A stretch of 64,000 nucleotides of DNA from Prochlorococcus sp. AG-402-I21 (GTDB lineage: Bacteria > Cyanobacteriota > Cyanobacteriia > PCC-6307 > Cyanobiaceae). The stretch is from positions 42,708-106,707 of the forward strand of contig QCHZ01000005.1 in the NCBI GenBank assembly GCA_003216955.1, given 5' to 3'. The translations under genes were made by a program, and so were the position numbers. The notes below the pieces were generated by a model, which searched no databases, had not been told where the DNA came from, and saw nothing but the letters and a program-made list of their open reading frames with translations. This document shows, piece by piece, positions 23,445 to 30,858 of the stretch; positions within the stretch are counted from its first letter, which is position 1, and each line of letters opens with the position of its first letter.

Positions 23445-26400
23445 TTAACCAAAACCAGTCATATCTGTAAAGAGCGCTTTATTCTCTGCAGATTCAGAGA
23501 AACCAAGAAGAACTTCATATCTAGTTTCAGCACCACTATTGAGTTGACCTAACCAATAGTTCAGACCACTAGTATCAGCATCTCTACCTAGAACGTTTTT
23601 ATAGAGAGTATTGACATATGTTGAATCAGAAACGTTATCTCCATATCGCTCAGCAAATTCAGCTGAACCTAAGAATGAAGAGGCAACAACTCTGATTGTA
23701 TTTCTTCCAGAACTAAAATTATCTATCCAATAAGCTAGTCCATCTGGATCAGGCAATCGCTTAAATGATGCGTTGTATAAACGGAACATACGACCTGAGT
23801 CTGTATTTAAACCTGTGACCTGGTCAAAGGTTCCTTTGATATCAACGATTGCACTGATGTCTCTAAATGAACTTGTTGTTGATTCTCCGGTAAAGGTTAA
23901 TAAAGGAAGTCCTGTAATATCGTCATAACCAGAATCAGTTTTGATTTGATAAATACCATTGCCTTTGTTGTAGAACTTGTAATCACTAAACTCACCAGTA
24001 TAAGTTTTGATTACGTCTACCTTTGATTCTTCTACGATTTGATCAGAGAACTGAATGTATTCAATATTTTGAAGAGTATCTGTTCCGTCTATAGCATTGA
24101 CGTTTTTGTGGATACGTACAACTCCCCTACTAGCACTATTGCCATACGCTCCAATGGCTACAACAGAACCATCGCTAGAGAGACTGACTGAACGGCCTGA
24201 AAGGGAGCCTTTATCCCCATCAATATCGGTATTAACTTGAGTCCAATAGTCATTGACATTCTTATAGATACGTACATGTCCACTCCGCCATCCATTATCA
24301 TCATTAAAATCGCTCCCAATGGCTACAATAGAACCATCGCTAGAGAGACTGACTGAACGGCCTGAATAGTCTTCAGTTGCTTCTCCATCGATATCACTAC
24401 CAATTTGAATCCAATTATTATTTTTATTCTTATAAACACGAACCTGACCACTATTGTAACCATTCCCATCATTTTGATAGGCTCCAATGGCTACAACAGA
24501 ACCATCGCTAGAGAGACTGACTGAATTACCTGAATAGTCGGAACTTGCTTCCCCATCAATATCAGAGCCAATTTGAGTCCATATGTTGTTGACGTTTTTA
24601 TAGATACGTACATGGCCACTTCCAAGCCCATTAGCATTATCATTTCTATCGGCCCCAATGGCTACAACAGAACCATCGCTAGAGAGACTGACTGAAAAAC
24701 CTGATCGGTCCAAAAAATCTTCTCCAGCAATATCGGTGCCAACTTGAGTCCATGCATCATTGACATTTTTGTAGATACGTACAACTCCCCTACTAGCACT
24801 ATTGCCATACGCTCCAATGGCTACAACAGAACTATCGCTAGAGAGACTGACTGAACGGCCTGAATAGTCACGAGATGTTTTTCCATCAATATCAGACCCC
24901 ACTTGAGTCCATGTGTCATTAACGTTTTTATAGATACGTACATGGCCACTGCTGCCTAGGTAAGAAGAGGAGCTGCCTCCATTGTTGTCGTTACCATATG
25001 CCCCAATGGCTACAACAGAACCATCGCTAGAGAGACTGACTGAATAACCTGACCAGTCGGAACTTGCTTCCCCATCAATATCAGAGCCAATTTGAGTCCA
25101 GGTGTTATTGATGTTTTTATAGACACGTACATGGCCACTTTCAGGACCATTCCCATCATTTTTATATGCCCCAATGGCTACAACAGAACCATCGCTAGAG
25201 AGACTGACTGAAAAACCTGACCAGTCGGAACTTGCTTCCCCATCAATATCAGAGCCAATTTGAGTCCAGGTATCGTTATTGGTTATTTTTAGTGTTTGAC
25301 CGCTTCGTGCAAATGAATACTTTGAGAATTCATTAGTTAATACAAAAGTATCGACACCCTGACCACCATCGACTTGATCATTGCTTGCTGTACTTGTAAA
25401 TTTTTCATTATTAGATGTTCCTGAAATGGTTGGTTCAAAAGTTATTGAGGTGTCATTAATTGGAATGGTTATACTTTCTTCATCAATAGAAAAAATCAAA
25501 TTTTCTATTCCTTCAGTGAGGTAATCAAATTTCAAGCCAAAAGTTATAGTTGCATCTCCATCTGAATCAACTGTGACGGATCCATTTGTTGTGCCAGAAC
25601 TTAAATCTGAATCTGAAATACCTGAAATTGAATAATTATAAGTAGCACCACTAACAATATGATCAGTGTCTATATTGATGGTGATTGATTCGCCTTCATC
25701 GGCTCCAGTTGAAACGACATTATTATTTGCAGATATTCTGACAAATTTTTCAGCCCATTTGTAGATGTCCCATCCATAGTCTGCAAGAACAGCCAGATCT
25801 AAATTTGTTATTTGACGTCTAGTTCCAAATGTCTTTTCATACATCAAATTATATTTTGGATCATTTAATGCATGGTGTGCCTGGGTCAGATTCCAGGGCA
25901 TTGAAGTACCTAATACTTTCTTGATATTTGTTCCAGTGACATAGCCTTTGTTCCCAATAATTTCGAAATCAAATGGAGAGAAGATAGGGTTATTTATTGC
26001 CCAGAATCCCAAGCCATGAAAAATTTCATGAACGACAACTGAGAAGAAATCATTGGCTCCTACATTTGCTATTGTTGGGTTTTCCTCGACTGCATCAAGA
26101 GAGTAACTATAGTTATCAACTATGTGAGCTGTTTCATTCCCATATCCTTTCCAAAGAACATCAGTTACCCAACTTGAAACAAATGTTCCGGCATCTATTT
26201 CTCTTTCATTCGTAGCTGTTGTATCTATACCAGTTTTTGCCTCAACATATGCGGCTGTTCTGTATTCTCCTGATTGACTATCGTATACATGTCCTCCATG
26301 TGAAACATAGGAAGCTCCATCTTCTACCCAATTGTATGCAGTGCTATTAGTATCAAATTCAATACCGATATCTAAAGTTCCTTGCCATTTTAAATATTCT

Positions 26401-26528
26401 CCAATGTATTTAATTGCAGCTTCACCATTCAGAGCTAGAAGTGATTCGCTTACGTTTAAATTGGCAGGTCGATTGATAACTGAGACTGTATATTTGCTGC
26501 CAGATGCCGTAACGCCACTTAAAGCCAT
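23445..26528 (-). CDS. Metzincin-like protease with seven-repeat propeller and DUF4214 tail
   Basis: The protein has 1027 residues and no Sec signal. Residues about 1-265 form a metzincin-like peptidase domain with VVVHEIFHGLGFW (H167, E168, H171). A third zinc ligand is likely in AHHALNDPKYNLMYE (H218 or H219), and the domain ends TNLDLAVLADYGWD. A Calx-beta-like segment follows (about 270-360). From W421 to about 809 there are seven repeats of about 55 residues of the form WTQIGSDIDG, SGxSVSLSSDGSVVAIGA, GHVRIYKN, which should close a seven-bladed propeller. The C-terminus (about 904-1027) is DUF4214 (NVLGRDADTSGLNYWLGQL). Type I secretion to the cell surface is likely but inferred. Confidence 0.75.
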   Translation of the reverse strand: MALSGVTASGSKYTVSVINRPANLNVSESLLALNGEAAIKYIGEYLKWQGTLDIGIEFDTNSTAYNWVEDGASYVSHGGHVYDSQSGEYRTAAYVEAKTGIDTTATNEREIDAGTFVSSWVTDVLWKGYGNETAHIVDNYSYSLDAVEENPTIANVGANDFFSVVVHEIFHGLGFWAINNPIFSPFDFEIIGNKGYVTGTNIKKVLGTSMPWNLTQAHHALNDPKYNLMYEKTFGTRRQITNLDLAVLADYGWDIYKWAEKFVRISANNNVVSTGADEGESITINIDTDHIVSGATYNYSISGISDSDLSSGTTNGSVTVDSDGDATITFGLKFDYLTEGIENLIFSIDEESITIPINDTSITFEPTISGTSNNEKFTSTASNDQVDGGQGVDTFVLTNEFSKYSFARSGQTLKITNNDTWTQIGSDIDGEASSDWSGFSVSLSSDGSVVAIGAYKNDGNGPESGHVRVYKNINNTWTQIGSDIDGEASSDWSGYSVSLSSDGSVVAIGAYGNDNNGGSSSSYLGSSGHVRIYKNVNDTWTQVGSDIDGKTSRDYSGRSVSLSSDSSVVAIGAYGNSASRGVVRIYKNVNDAWTQVGTDIAGEDFLDRSGFSVSLSSDGSVVAIGADRNDNANGLGSGHVRIYKNVNNIWTQIGSDIDGEASSDYSGNSVSLSSDGSVVAIGAYQNDGNGYNSGQVRVYKNKNNNWIQIGSDIDGEATEDYSGRSVSLSSDGSIVAIGSDFNDDNGWRSGHVRIYKNVNDYWTQVNTDIDGDKGSLSGRSVSLSSDGSVVAIGAYGNSASRGVVRIHKNVNAIDGTDTLQNIEYIQFSDQIVEESKVDVIKTYTGEFSDYKFYNKGNGIYQIKTDSGYDDITGLPLLTFTGESTTSSFRDISAIVDIKGTFDQVTGLNTDSGRMFRLYNASFKRLPDPDGLAYWIDNFSSGRNTIRVVASSFLGSAEFAERYGDNVSDSTYVNTLYKNVLGRDADTSGLNYWLGQLNSGAETRYEVLLGFSESAENKALFTDMTGFG
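24155..25215 (-). repeat. Seven near-identical DNA repeats in the propeller
   Basis: Within the large protease gene, each blade carries an almost identical core of about 36 bp encoding SLSSDGSVVAIGA. Copies start near 24155, 24315, 24490, 24660, 24820, 25010 and 25176, differing by only one or two bases. The parts between them differ more. This indicates recent duplication or continuing gene conversion. Confidence 0.75.
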
Positions 26529-26603
26529 ATTAATCTTTACCCTGTGTATAGCTTTTATATGCTTACTATATCCACTTGTATGAGCACTTTATTCTAAACC
26601 ATT

Positions 26604-26621
26604 TGCTCACAGCTTGCTCAC
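26604..26621. repeat. Phased TGCTCAC pair, copy 2
   Basis: TGCTCACAGCTTGCTCAC, again with 11 bp periodicity. It lies 76 bp upstream of the start of the 1027-residue gene. Confidence 0.5.
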
Positions 26622-26637
26622 GCAAGTGGAATATAGT

Positions 26638-26651
26638 AGATCTATTGATAT
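26638..26651. repeat. Intergenic repeat C, copy 2
   Basis: Exact copy of AGATCTATTGATAT found at 23238. Confidence 0.55.
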
Positions 26652-26680
26652 GACTGGAATCTATATATTATGTGCGCACT

Positions 26681-26700
26681 AATGCCGACTATACAACTTA
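26681..26700. repeat. Intergenic repeat A, copy 2
   Basis: AATGCCGACTATACAACTTA, followed by GAGATCCATTG, which resembles the sequence after copy 1. Confidence 0.6.
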
Positions 26701-26745
26701 ATTGAGATCCATTGCAGAACAGTTGATCTTGGCGACAAGTAAAGC

Positions 26746-26830
26746 AAATAAAACACTAATAAAACGGTGATGTCGCTATAACTGGGATTTCGAGGTTTTT
26801 ATTTAAAAAATAAAACACTAAATGCTTTTT
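26746..26830. repeat. Intergenic repeat B, copy 1 (about 85 bp)
   Basis: Begins AAATAAAACACTAATAAAAC, then GGTGATGTCGCTATAACT. The AAATAAAACACTAA block recurs near its other end. The second copy is at 29088-29172, so the pair flanks the 673-residue gene in direct orientation. Confidence 0.7.
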
Positions 26831-27007
26831 TCTTCTACTTCACTTAAGACGCGGATTAGAGTATACAACTATCATAACCCTGCTATATAAATCGATTACA
26901 GGATTTACACTTTGGCGGTATAGATAAAATATATTAAATATATTATTGATCAATTTTTAAGAGAGATTTGCTAAAGTATTATGTTTATTTTTATGGTATA
27001 GATATAG

Positions 27008-29029
27008 ATGCCTACAACTGTAAGAACTAACTGGACGAAACTAATAGGTTCAGAAGGAGCAGAATATGCAAGTAATTTAGTAATTGGAAGTGATAACTCA
27101 ATATACGTATCAGATTATACTAACTCTGTCTTATTAGACGGTCAGATAAATAATGGAGGCAAGGATATTTATGTTAGTAAATTAAATTCAAATGGCAGCA
27201 AGCAATGGATAAAGTTAGTTGGAACCTCCTCTGACCAAATTGCATACTCTTCAGCAATAGATAGTGAAAATAATATCTATATTTTAGGTAAATCTGAGAT
27301 TTTTCCTATTCCTATTATCTATAAATTTAACTCTGAAGGTGAACAGCAATGGAGTAAATCATATGAAAAATTAACTTGGTCTAAGCCTGGAGGAATAGAT
27401 ATTGGCAGCGATGGATCTATATACATTACAGGATCAACAAGTTACAATTTAGATCTAACTCCATTAGAACGAACATCTGGATATAGAGAAGATATATTTT
27501 TAAGTAAGTTGAATTCCGATGGTACTGAAGAATGGAGTAAACTCTTTGGTAGTTCAACTTATGAAGCACATGTAAAAAGTGAAATAGCAGATGATGGTTC
27601 TATATATATTTTTGGATCAACTAATGGTGATTTAGGAGGTCAAGTATATAATGGTGGAATTCATGATGGTTTTATTAGTAAATTTGATTCAGATGGGACT
27701 GAAAAATGGACTAAACTTATAGGATCAAGTGGAAGGGAATATATAGCAGACACCAAAATTGATAAAGATGGTTTTATATATCTAACTGGTCATACAGATA
27801 GCAACTTAAACGGCGTAATCAATAATGGTGAGACTGATGCCTTTGTTAGTAAATTAAACGCAGACGGAACAACTAGATGGACAAAATTGATTGGATCATC
27901 AAATTCTGACCACGGTTCGTCTATAGATATCTCTAGTGATGGTGCAATTTATATAACTGGAGGAACAGACGGAGATTTAGATGGTCAGGGAAATAAAGGA
28001 TATCGTGATGTTTTTGTGAGTAAATTGGACTCAATTGGTAGAACAAAATGGACAAGGTTGTTTGGCACTTCTTTATTCGATAATTCTGGAGAAATTATAC
28101 TTAATAATAATTCGATAACCATTAGTGGTACAACACTTGGGAATTTAAATGATGAAACTAATGGTGGTAATTATGACAGTTTTATTCTTAATTTGAAGGA
28201 AGTAACTACTAATAATATAAGTGGTACTACACGAGACGATACTTTATTAAATACAATTAATGATGATATTATTGATGGTAATAGTGGTATTGATACAGTC
28301 ATTTATTCAGGTAAATTTTTAGATTATTCGTTTTCCAGAGAAACAGATTCAATAGATATTTCAGATAAAAGAACAGGTTCAAATGATGGCACAGATACCC
28401 TAAAAAATATTGAATATATTCAGTTTTCAGATCAAACAGTAAAAGAATCTAATGTCGATTATGTAAGCACCTATAGCGGTGAGTTCAGTGATTACAAGTT
28501 CTACAACAAAGGTAATGGCATCTATCAAATCAAAACTGACGATGGATATGACACGATTACAGGTCTTCCATCATTAATTTTCTCAGGTGAATCAGCAACA
28601 AGTTCATTTAGAAACATCAGTGCCATTGTTGATGTCAAAGGAACGTTCGATCAAGTCACAGGTTTAAATACAGACTCTGGACAAATGTTCCGCTTGTATA
28701 ACGCTTCTTTTAAACGTCTACCTGATCCAGATGGATTAAAGTATTGGATTGGTAAATATACCTCTGGAGAAAATGATTCTAGAGCAGTCGCATCATCTTT
28801 TTTAGCGTCTGCAGAGTTTAAGCAACGTTATGGAGAAAACGTTTCTGATTCAACATATGTCAATACACTCTATAAAAATGTTCTCGGTCGTGAAGCAGAT
28901 CAGGGTGGATTGGATTATTGGGTAGGACAGTTAAATAGCGGAGCAGAAACAAGATATGAGGTTTTATTGGGTTTTTCAGAGTCAGCAGAAAACAAAGCAC
29001 TCTTTAGCGAAATGACAGGATTTGTTTGA
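27008..29029 (+). CDS. Seven-repeat SBBP beta-propeller protein with DUF4214 tail
   Basis: The protein has 673 residues. Residues about 8-398 contain seven repeats of the SBBP type, each of the form WTKLIGSS, DGSIYITGSTDGDL, DAFVSKLNSDGT. A short RTX-like stretch (about 405-430: NDDIIDGNSGIDTVIYSG) follows. The C-terminal DUF4214 domain (about 545-673: FRLYNASFKRLPDPDGLKYW, NVLGREADQGGLDYWVGQL) is closely similar to that of the divergent 1027-residue protein. There is no Sec signal peptide. DUF4214 and RTX-like parts suggest type I secretion and a place on the cell surface. ATG at 27008 has no obvious ribosome binding site. Confidence 0.75.
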   Translation: MPTTVRTNWTKLIGSEGAEYASNLVIGSDNSIYVSDYTNSVLLDGQINNGGKDIYVSKLNSNGSKQWIKLVGTSSDQIAYSSAIDSENNIYILGKSEIFPIPIIYKFNSEGEQQWSKSYEKLTWSKPGGIDIGSDGSIYITGSTSYNLDLTPLERTSGYREDIFLSKLNSDGTEEWSKLFGSSTYEAHVKSEIADDGSIYIFGSTNGDLGGQVYNGGIHDGFISKFDSDGTEKWTKLIGSSGREYIADTKIDKDGFIYLTGHTDSNLNGVINNGETDAFVSKLNADGTTRWTKLIGSSNSDHGSSIDISSDGAIYITGGTDGDLDGQGNKGYRDVFVSKLDSIGRTKWTRLFGTSLFDNSGEIILNNNSITISGTTLGNLNDETNGGNYDSFILNLKEVTTNNISGTTRDDTLLNTINDDIIDGNSGIDTVIYSGKFLDYSFSRETDSIDISDKRTGSNDGTDTLKNIEYIQFSDQTVKESNVDYVSTYSGEFSDYKFYNKGNGIYQIKTDDGYDTITGLPSLIFSGESATSSFRNISAIVDVKGTFDQVTGLNTDSGQMFRLYNASFKRLPDPDGLKYWIGKYTSGENDSRAVASSFLASAEFKQRYGENVSDSTYVNTLYKNVLGREADQGGLDYWVGQLNSGAETRYEVLLGFSESAENKALFSEMTGFV

Positions 29030-29087
29030 TTGAGATGAAAAATAAAATTGTTAATTGACTAATAAAATTATTATCTACATTGAGTAG

Positions 29088-29172
29088 AAATAAAACACTA
29101 ATAAAACGGTGAGGACGTTATAACTACGTTTTGGAGGATTTTTTGAGAAATAAAACAGTAACTGCTTCCTTG
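29088..29172. repeat. Intergenic repeat B, copy 2 (about 85 bp)
   Basis: AAATAAAACACTAATAAAAC followed by GGTGAGGACGTTATAACT, with AAATAAAACAGTAA at the other end. Same orientation as the copy at 26746. It sits 58 bp after the 673-residue gene. The 29030-29419 gap also holds repeat A copy 3 and the rpsD terminator. Confidence 0.7.
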
Positions 29173-29215
29173 ATATTAATTGCTATGACTGAGTTTTAAC
29201 TCTTATATTTGTATC

Positions 29216-29235
29216 AATGCCGATTACACAACTTA
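29216..29235. repeat. Intergenic repeat A, copy 3
   Basis: AATGCCGATTACACAACTTA; the upstream bases TTATATTTGTATC resemble those before copy 1. Confidence 0.6.
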
Positions 29236-29330
29236 GACTCAAAAAGCAGTTATAGCAGTAAGCTATAGAGACAAGAAAAGACAACGCCTTTACCTCCGAA
29301 AACTTTTGATTTCTCTGCAATATTCGGCAT

Positions 29331-29371
29331 AAAAAAAACTCTTGCCGTACTGAAAGCAGCGTAGCAAGAGT
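29331..29371 (-). terminator. Intrinsic terminator after rpsD
   Basis: Read on the minus strand, ACTCTTGC and GCAAGAGT form an 8 bp stem with an 18-base loop, followed by eight T. It lies 49 bp past the rpsD stop. Confidence 0.8.
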
Positions 29372-29419
29372 TTGACTAAAGTTGGACTGAGGTTAAGAAA
29401 AGCCAGTAATAGGCTAGTT

Positions 29420-30028
29420 CTAAACTTTTCTTGAGTAATACTCAACAACTAACAATTCATTAATTTCAATAGCAACCCATTCCCTATCTGTCTTTGCAGT
29501 TATCTTTGCCGAGAGTTTGGTTTTATCAAGCTCAAGGTGTGGAGGAACATTCGCAAGACCTGGGAATTCTAAGTTTGCTTGAGCCAATTGCTTACTAGCT
29601 TTGTTGTCTCTGATAGCAATAACATCTCCAGCCTTGCATTGGTAACTTGCAATGTCAGTGATCCTTCCATTAACAGTTACATGTCCATGGTTCACTAACT
29701 GTCTTGCGCCTGGGATGGTAGGTCCAAATCCAAGTCTAAAACAAACATTATCAAGTCTATTTTCCAGAAGCTTTAATAGATTTGTTCCTGTGGAACCCTC
29801 CTGCGCACGAGCTTTCTTTACATATCTAACAAGCTGGCGTTCAGAAATACCATAGTTGAATCGAAGTTTTTGCTTTTCTTCGAGTCGGATCGCGTATTCA
29901 GAGCGCTTGCGACGGGCTTGGCCGTGCTGACCTGGTGGATGAGACCTTTTTGCGGCCTTCCGGGTGAGACCAGGTAGGTCTCCCAAGCGTCGCGTGATCC
30001 TCAAACGAGGTCCGCGGTATCTAGACAT
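29420..30028 (-). CDS. rpsD: 30S ribosomal protein S4
   Basis: The protein has 202 residues and typical S4 sequence: [40 protein letters not shown], the S4 RNA-binding domain at [20 protein letters not shown] and [18 protein letters not shown], and the C-terminal [10 protein letters not shown]. It nucleates 16S rRNA folding. Cyanobacterial S4 is monocistronic in many genomes, and here it stands alone with its own terminator. Confidence 0.98.
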   Translation of the reverse strand: MSRYRGPRLRITRRLGDLPGLTRKAAKRSHPPGQHGQARRKRSEYAIRLEEKQKLRFNYGISERQLVRYVKKARAQEGSTGTNLLKLLENRLDNVCFRLGFGPTIPGARQLVNHGHVTVNGRITDIASYQCKAGDVIAIRDNKASKQLAQANLEFPGLANVPPHLELDKTKLSAKITAKTDREWVAIEINELLVVEYYSRKV

Positions 30029-30119
30029 AGGGGTTTAATTTAGAAAATGTTCACTGGCAAGGGTAATCTGGAATTAATCCATTGGCCCCTTATTCACCAG
30101 TCCATTATTCTATCTAAAG

Positions 30120-30359
30120 ATGCTTACAAAGATCAATAAAGCCATTGCACTTGTTTTTGTTACTTTAATTTCCCTTTATCAGAAGTGGATTTCGCCATTG
30201 TTTGGGCCGAGTTGTCGATTTATCCCTAGTTGCAGTGCTTATGGGATAGAAGCCGTTACTAAGCATGGCCCTTGGAGAGGTGGTTGGCTGACTTTGAAAA
30301 GGTTAAGTAAATGTCACCCTTTTACTCCTTGTGGGTGTGACCCAGTTCCTGAAAAATGA
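30120..30359 (+). CDS. yidD: YidD, membrane protein insertion efficiency factor
   Basis: This 79-residue protein matches the whole YidD family: YQKWISPLFGPSCRFIPSCS, AYGIEAVTKHGPWRGGW, LTLKRLSKCHPFTPCGCDPV. The conserved cysteines are present. YidD assists YidC at the membrane. It overlaps the next gene by 4 bp (ATGA). Confidence 0.95.
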   Translation: MLTKINKAIALVFVTLISLYQKWISPLFGPSCRFIPSCSAYGIEAVTKHGPWRGGWLTLKRLSKCHPFTPCGCDPVPEK

Positions 30360-30667
30360 ACTCAGAAGTTTTGGTTTTATATTCACGTAAAGGGTGCTGT
30401 TTGTGTCAAACACTTGAAAAAAAATTATCTAAGATATGTCTAGAAAATCTAAATCCTTCTATAGCACTATCCATTGTCGACATAGATAGCAAAAAAGTAT
30501 CTTTAGATATACAAATGAAGTATACAAATGATGTTCCAGTAATAGTTCTTGACTCAACTAAATTATCAAAAAAGATTGAATTACCTCGGGTCTCTCCACG
30601 TTTAAACGAAGACATGCTTTTATCTTGGATACAAAAGAATTTGAATATTTTGTACAAAACAGCTTAA
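30356..30667 (+). CDS. Glutaredoxin-like thiol protein (DUF836 type)
   Basis: This 103-residue protein has a thioredoxin-type fold. VLVLYSRKGCCLCQTLEKKL carries the redox pair C-x-x-C near residues 15-18, with an extra Cys before it. The cis-proline segment is TNDVPVIVLDS, and the end is RLNEDMLLSWIQKNL. The partner is unknown. It is translationally coupled to yidD by an ATGA overlap, an arrangement I recall from related cyanobacteria. Confidence 0.8.
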   Translation: MNSEVLVLYSRKGCCLCQTLEKKLSKICLENLNPSIALSIVDIDSKKVSLDIQMKYTNDVPVIVLDSTKLSKKIELPRVSPRLNEDMLLSWIQKNLNILYKTA

Positions 30668-30858
30668 TAAAATAATCCATTCCTATTTTATTGAATTACT
30701 TTATTGAATTCAAAAAGAAATACATAATTTATTTTATTAATAACAAAATCCTTTTTAATTACTAGATCGTAATTAGAGTTATTGTGCGGTGAAAATTATG
30801 TAGGTCTTTTTATACTTGAAATGATCATTTATTGATTTTTCATCGTCAGAGGTTTGTT

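Larger units (their letters stand above)
26529..27007. other. Divergent intergenic region between the two large surface-protein genes
   Basis: 479 bp without a supported gene, between the starts of the 1027- and 673-residue genes. It must carry both promoters. It also holds one copy each of the TGCTCAC pair, repeat C, repeat A and repeat B. I see no clear -35/-10 pair. Confidence 0.5.

Noticed and set aside
24155..25215. CRISPR-like array of similar units
   Set aside because: The repeats are in frame in a large gene, about 55 codons each, and encode propeller blades.
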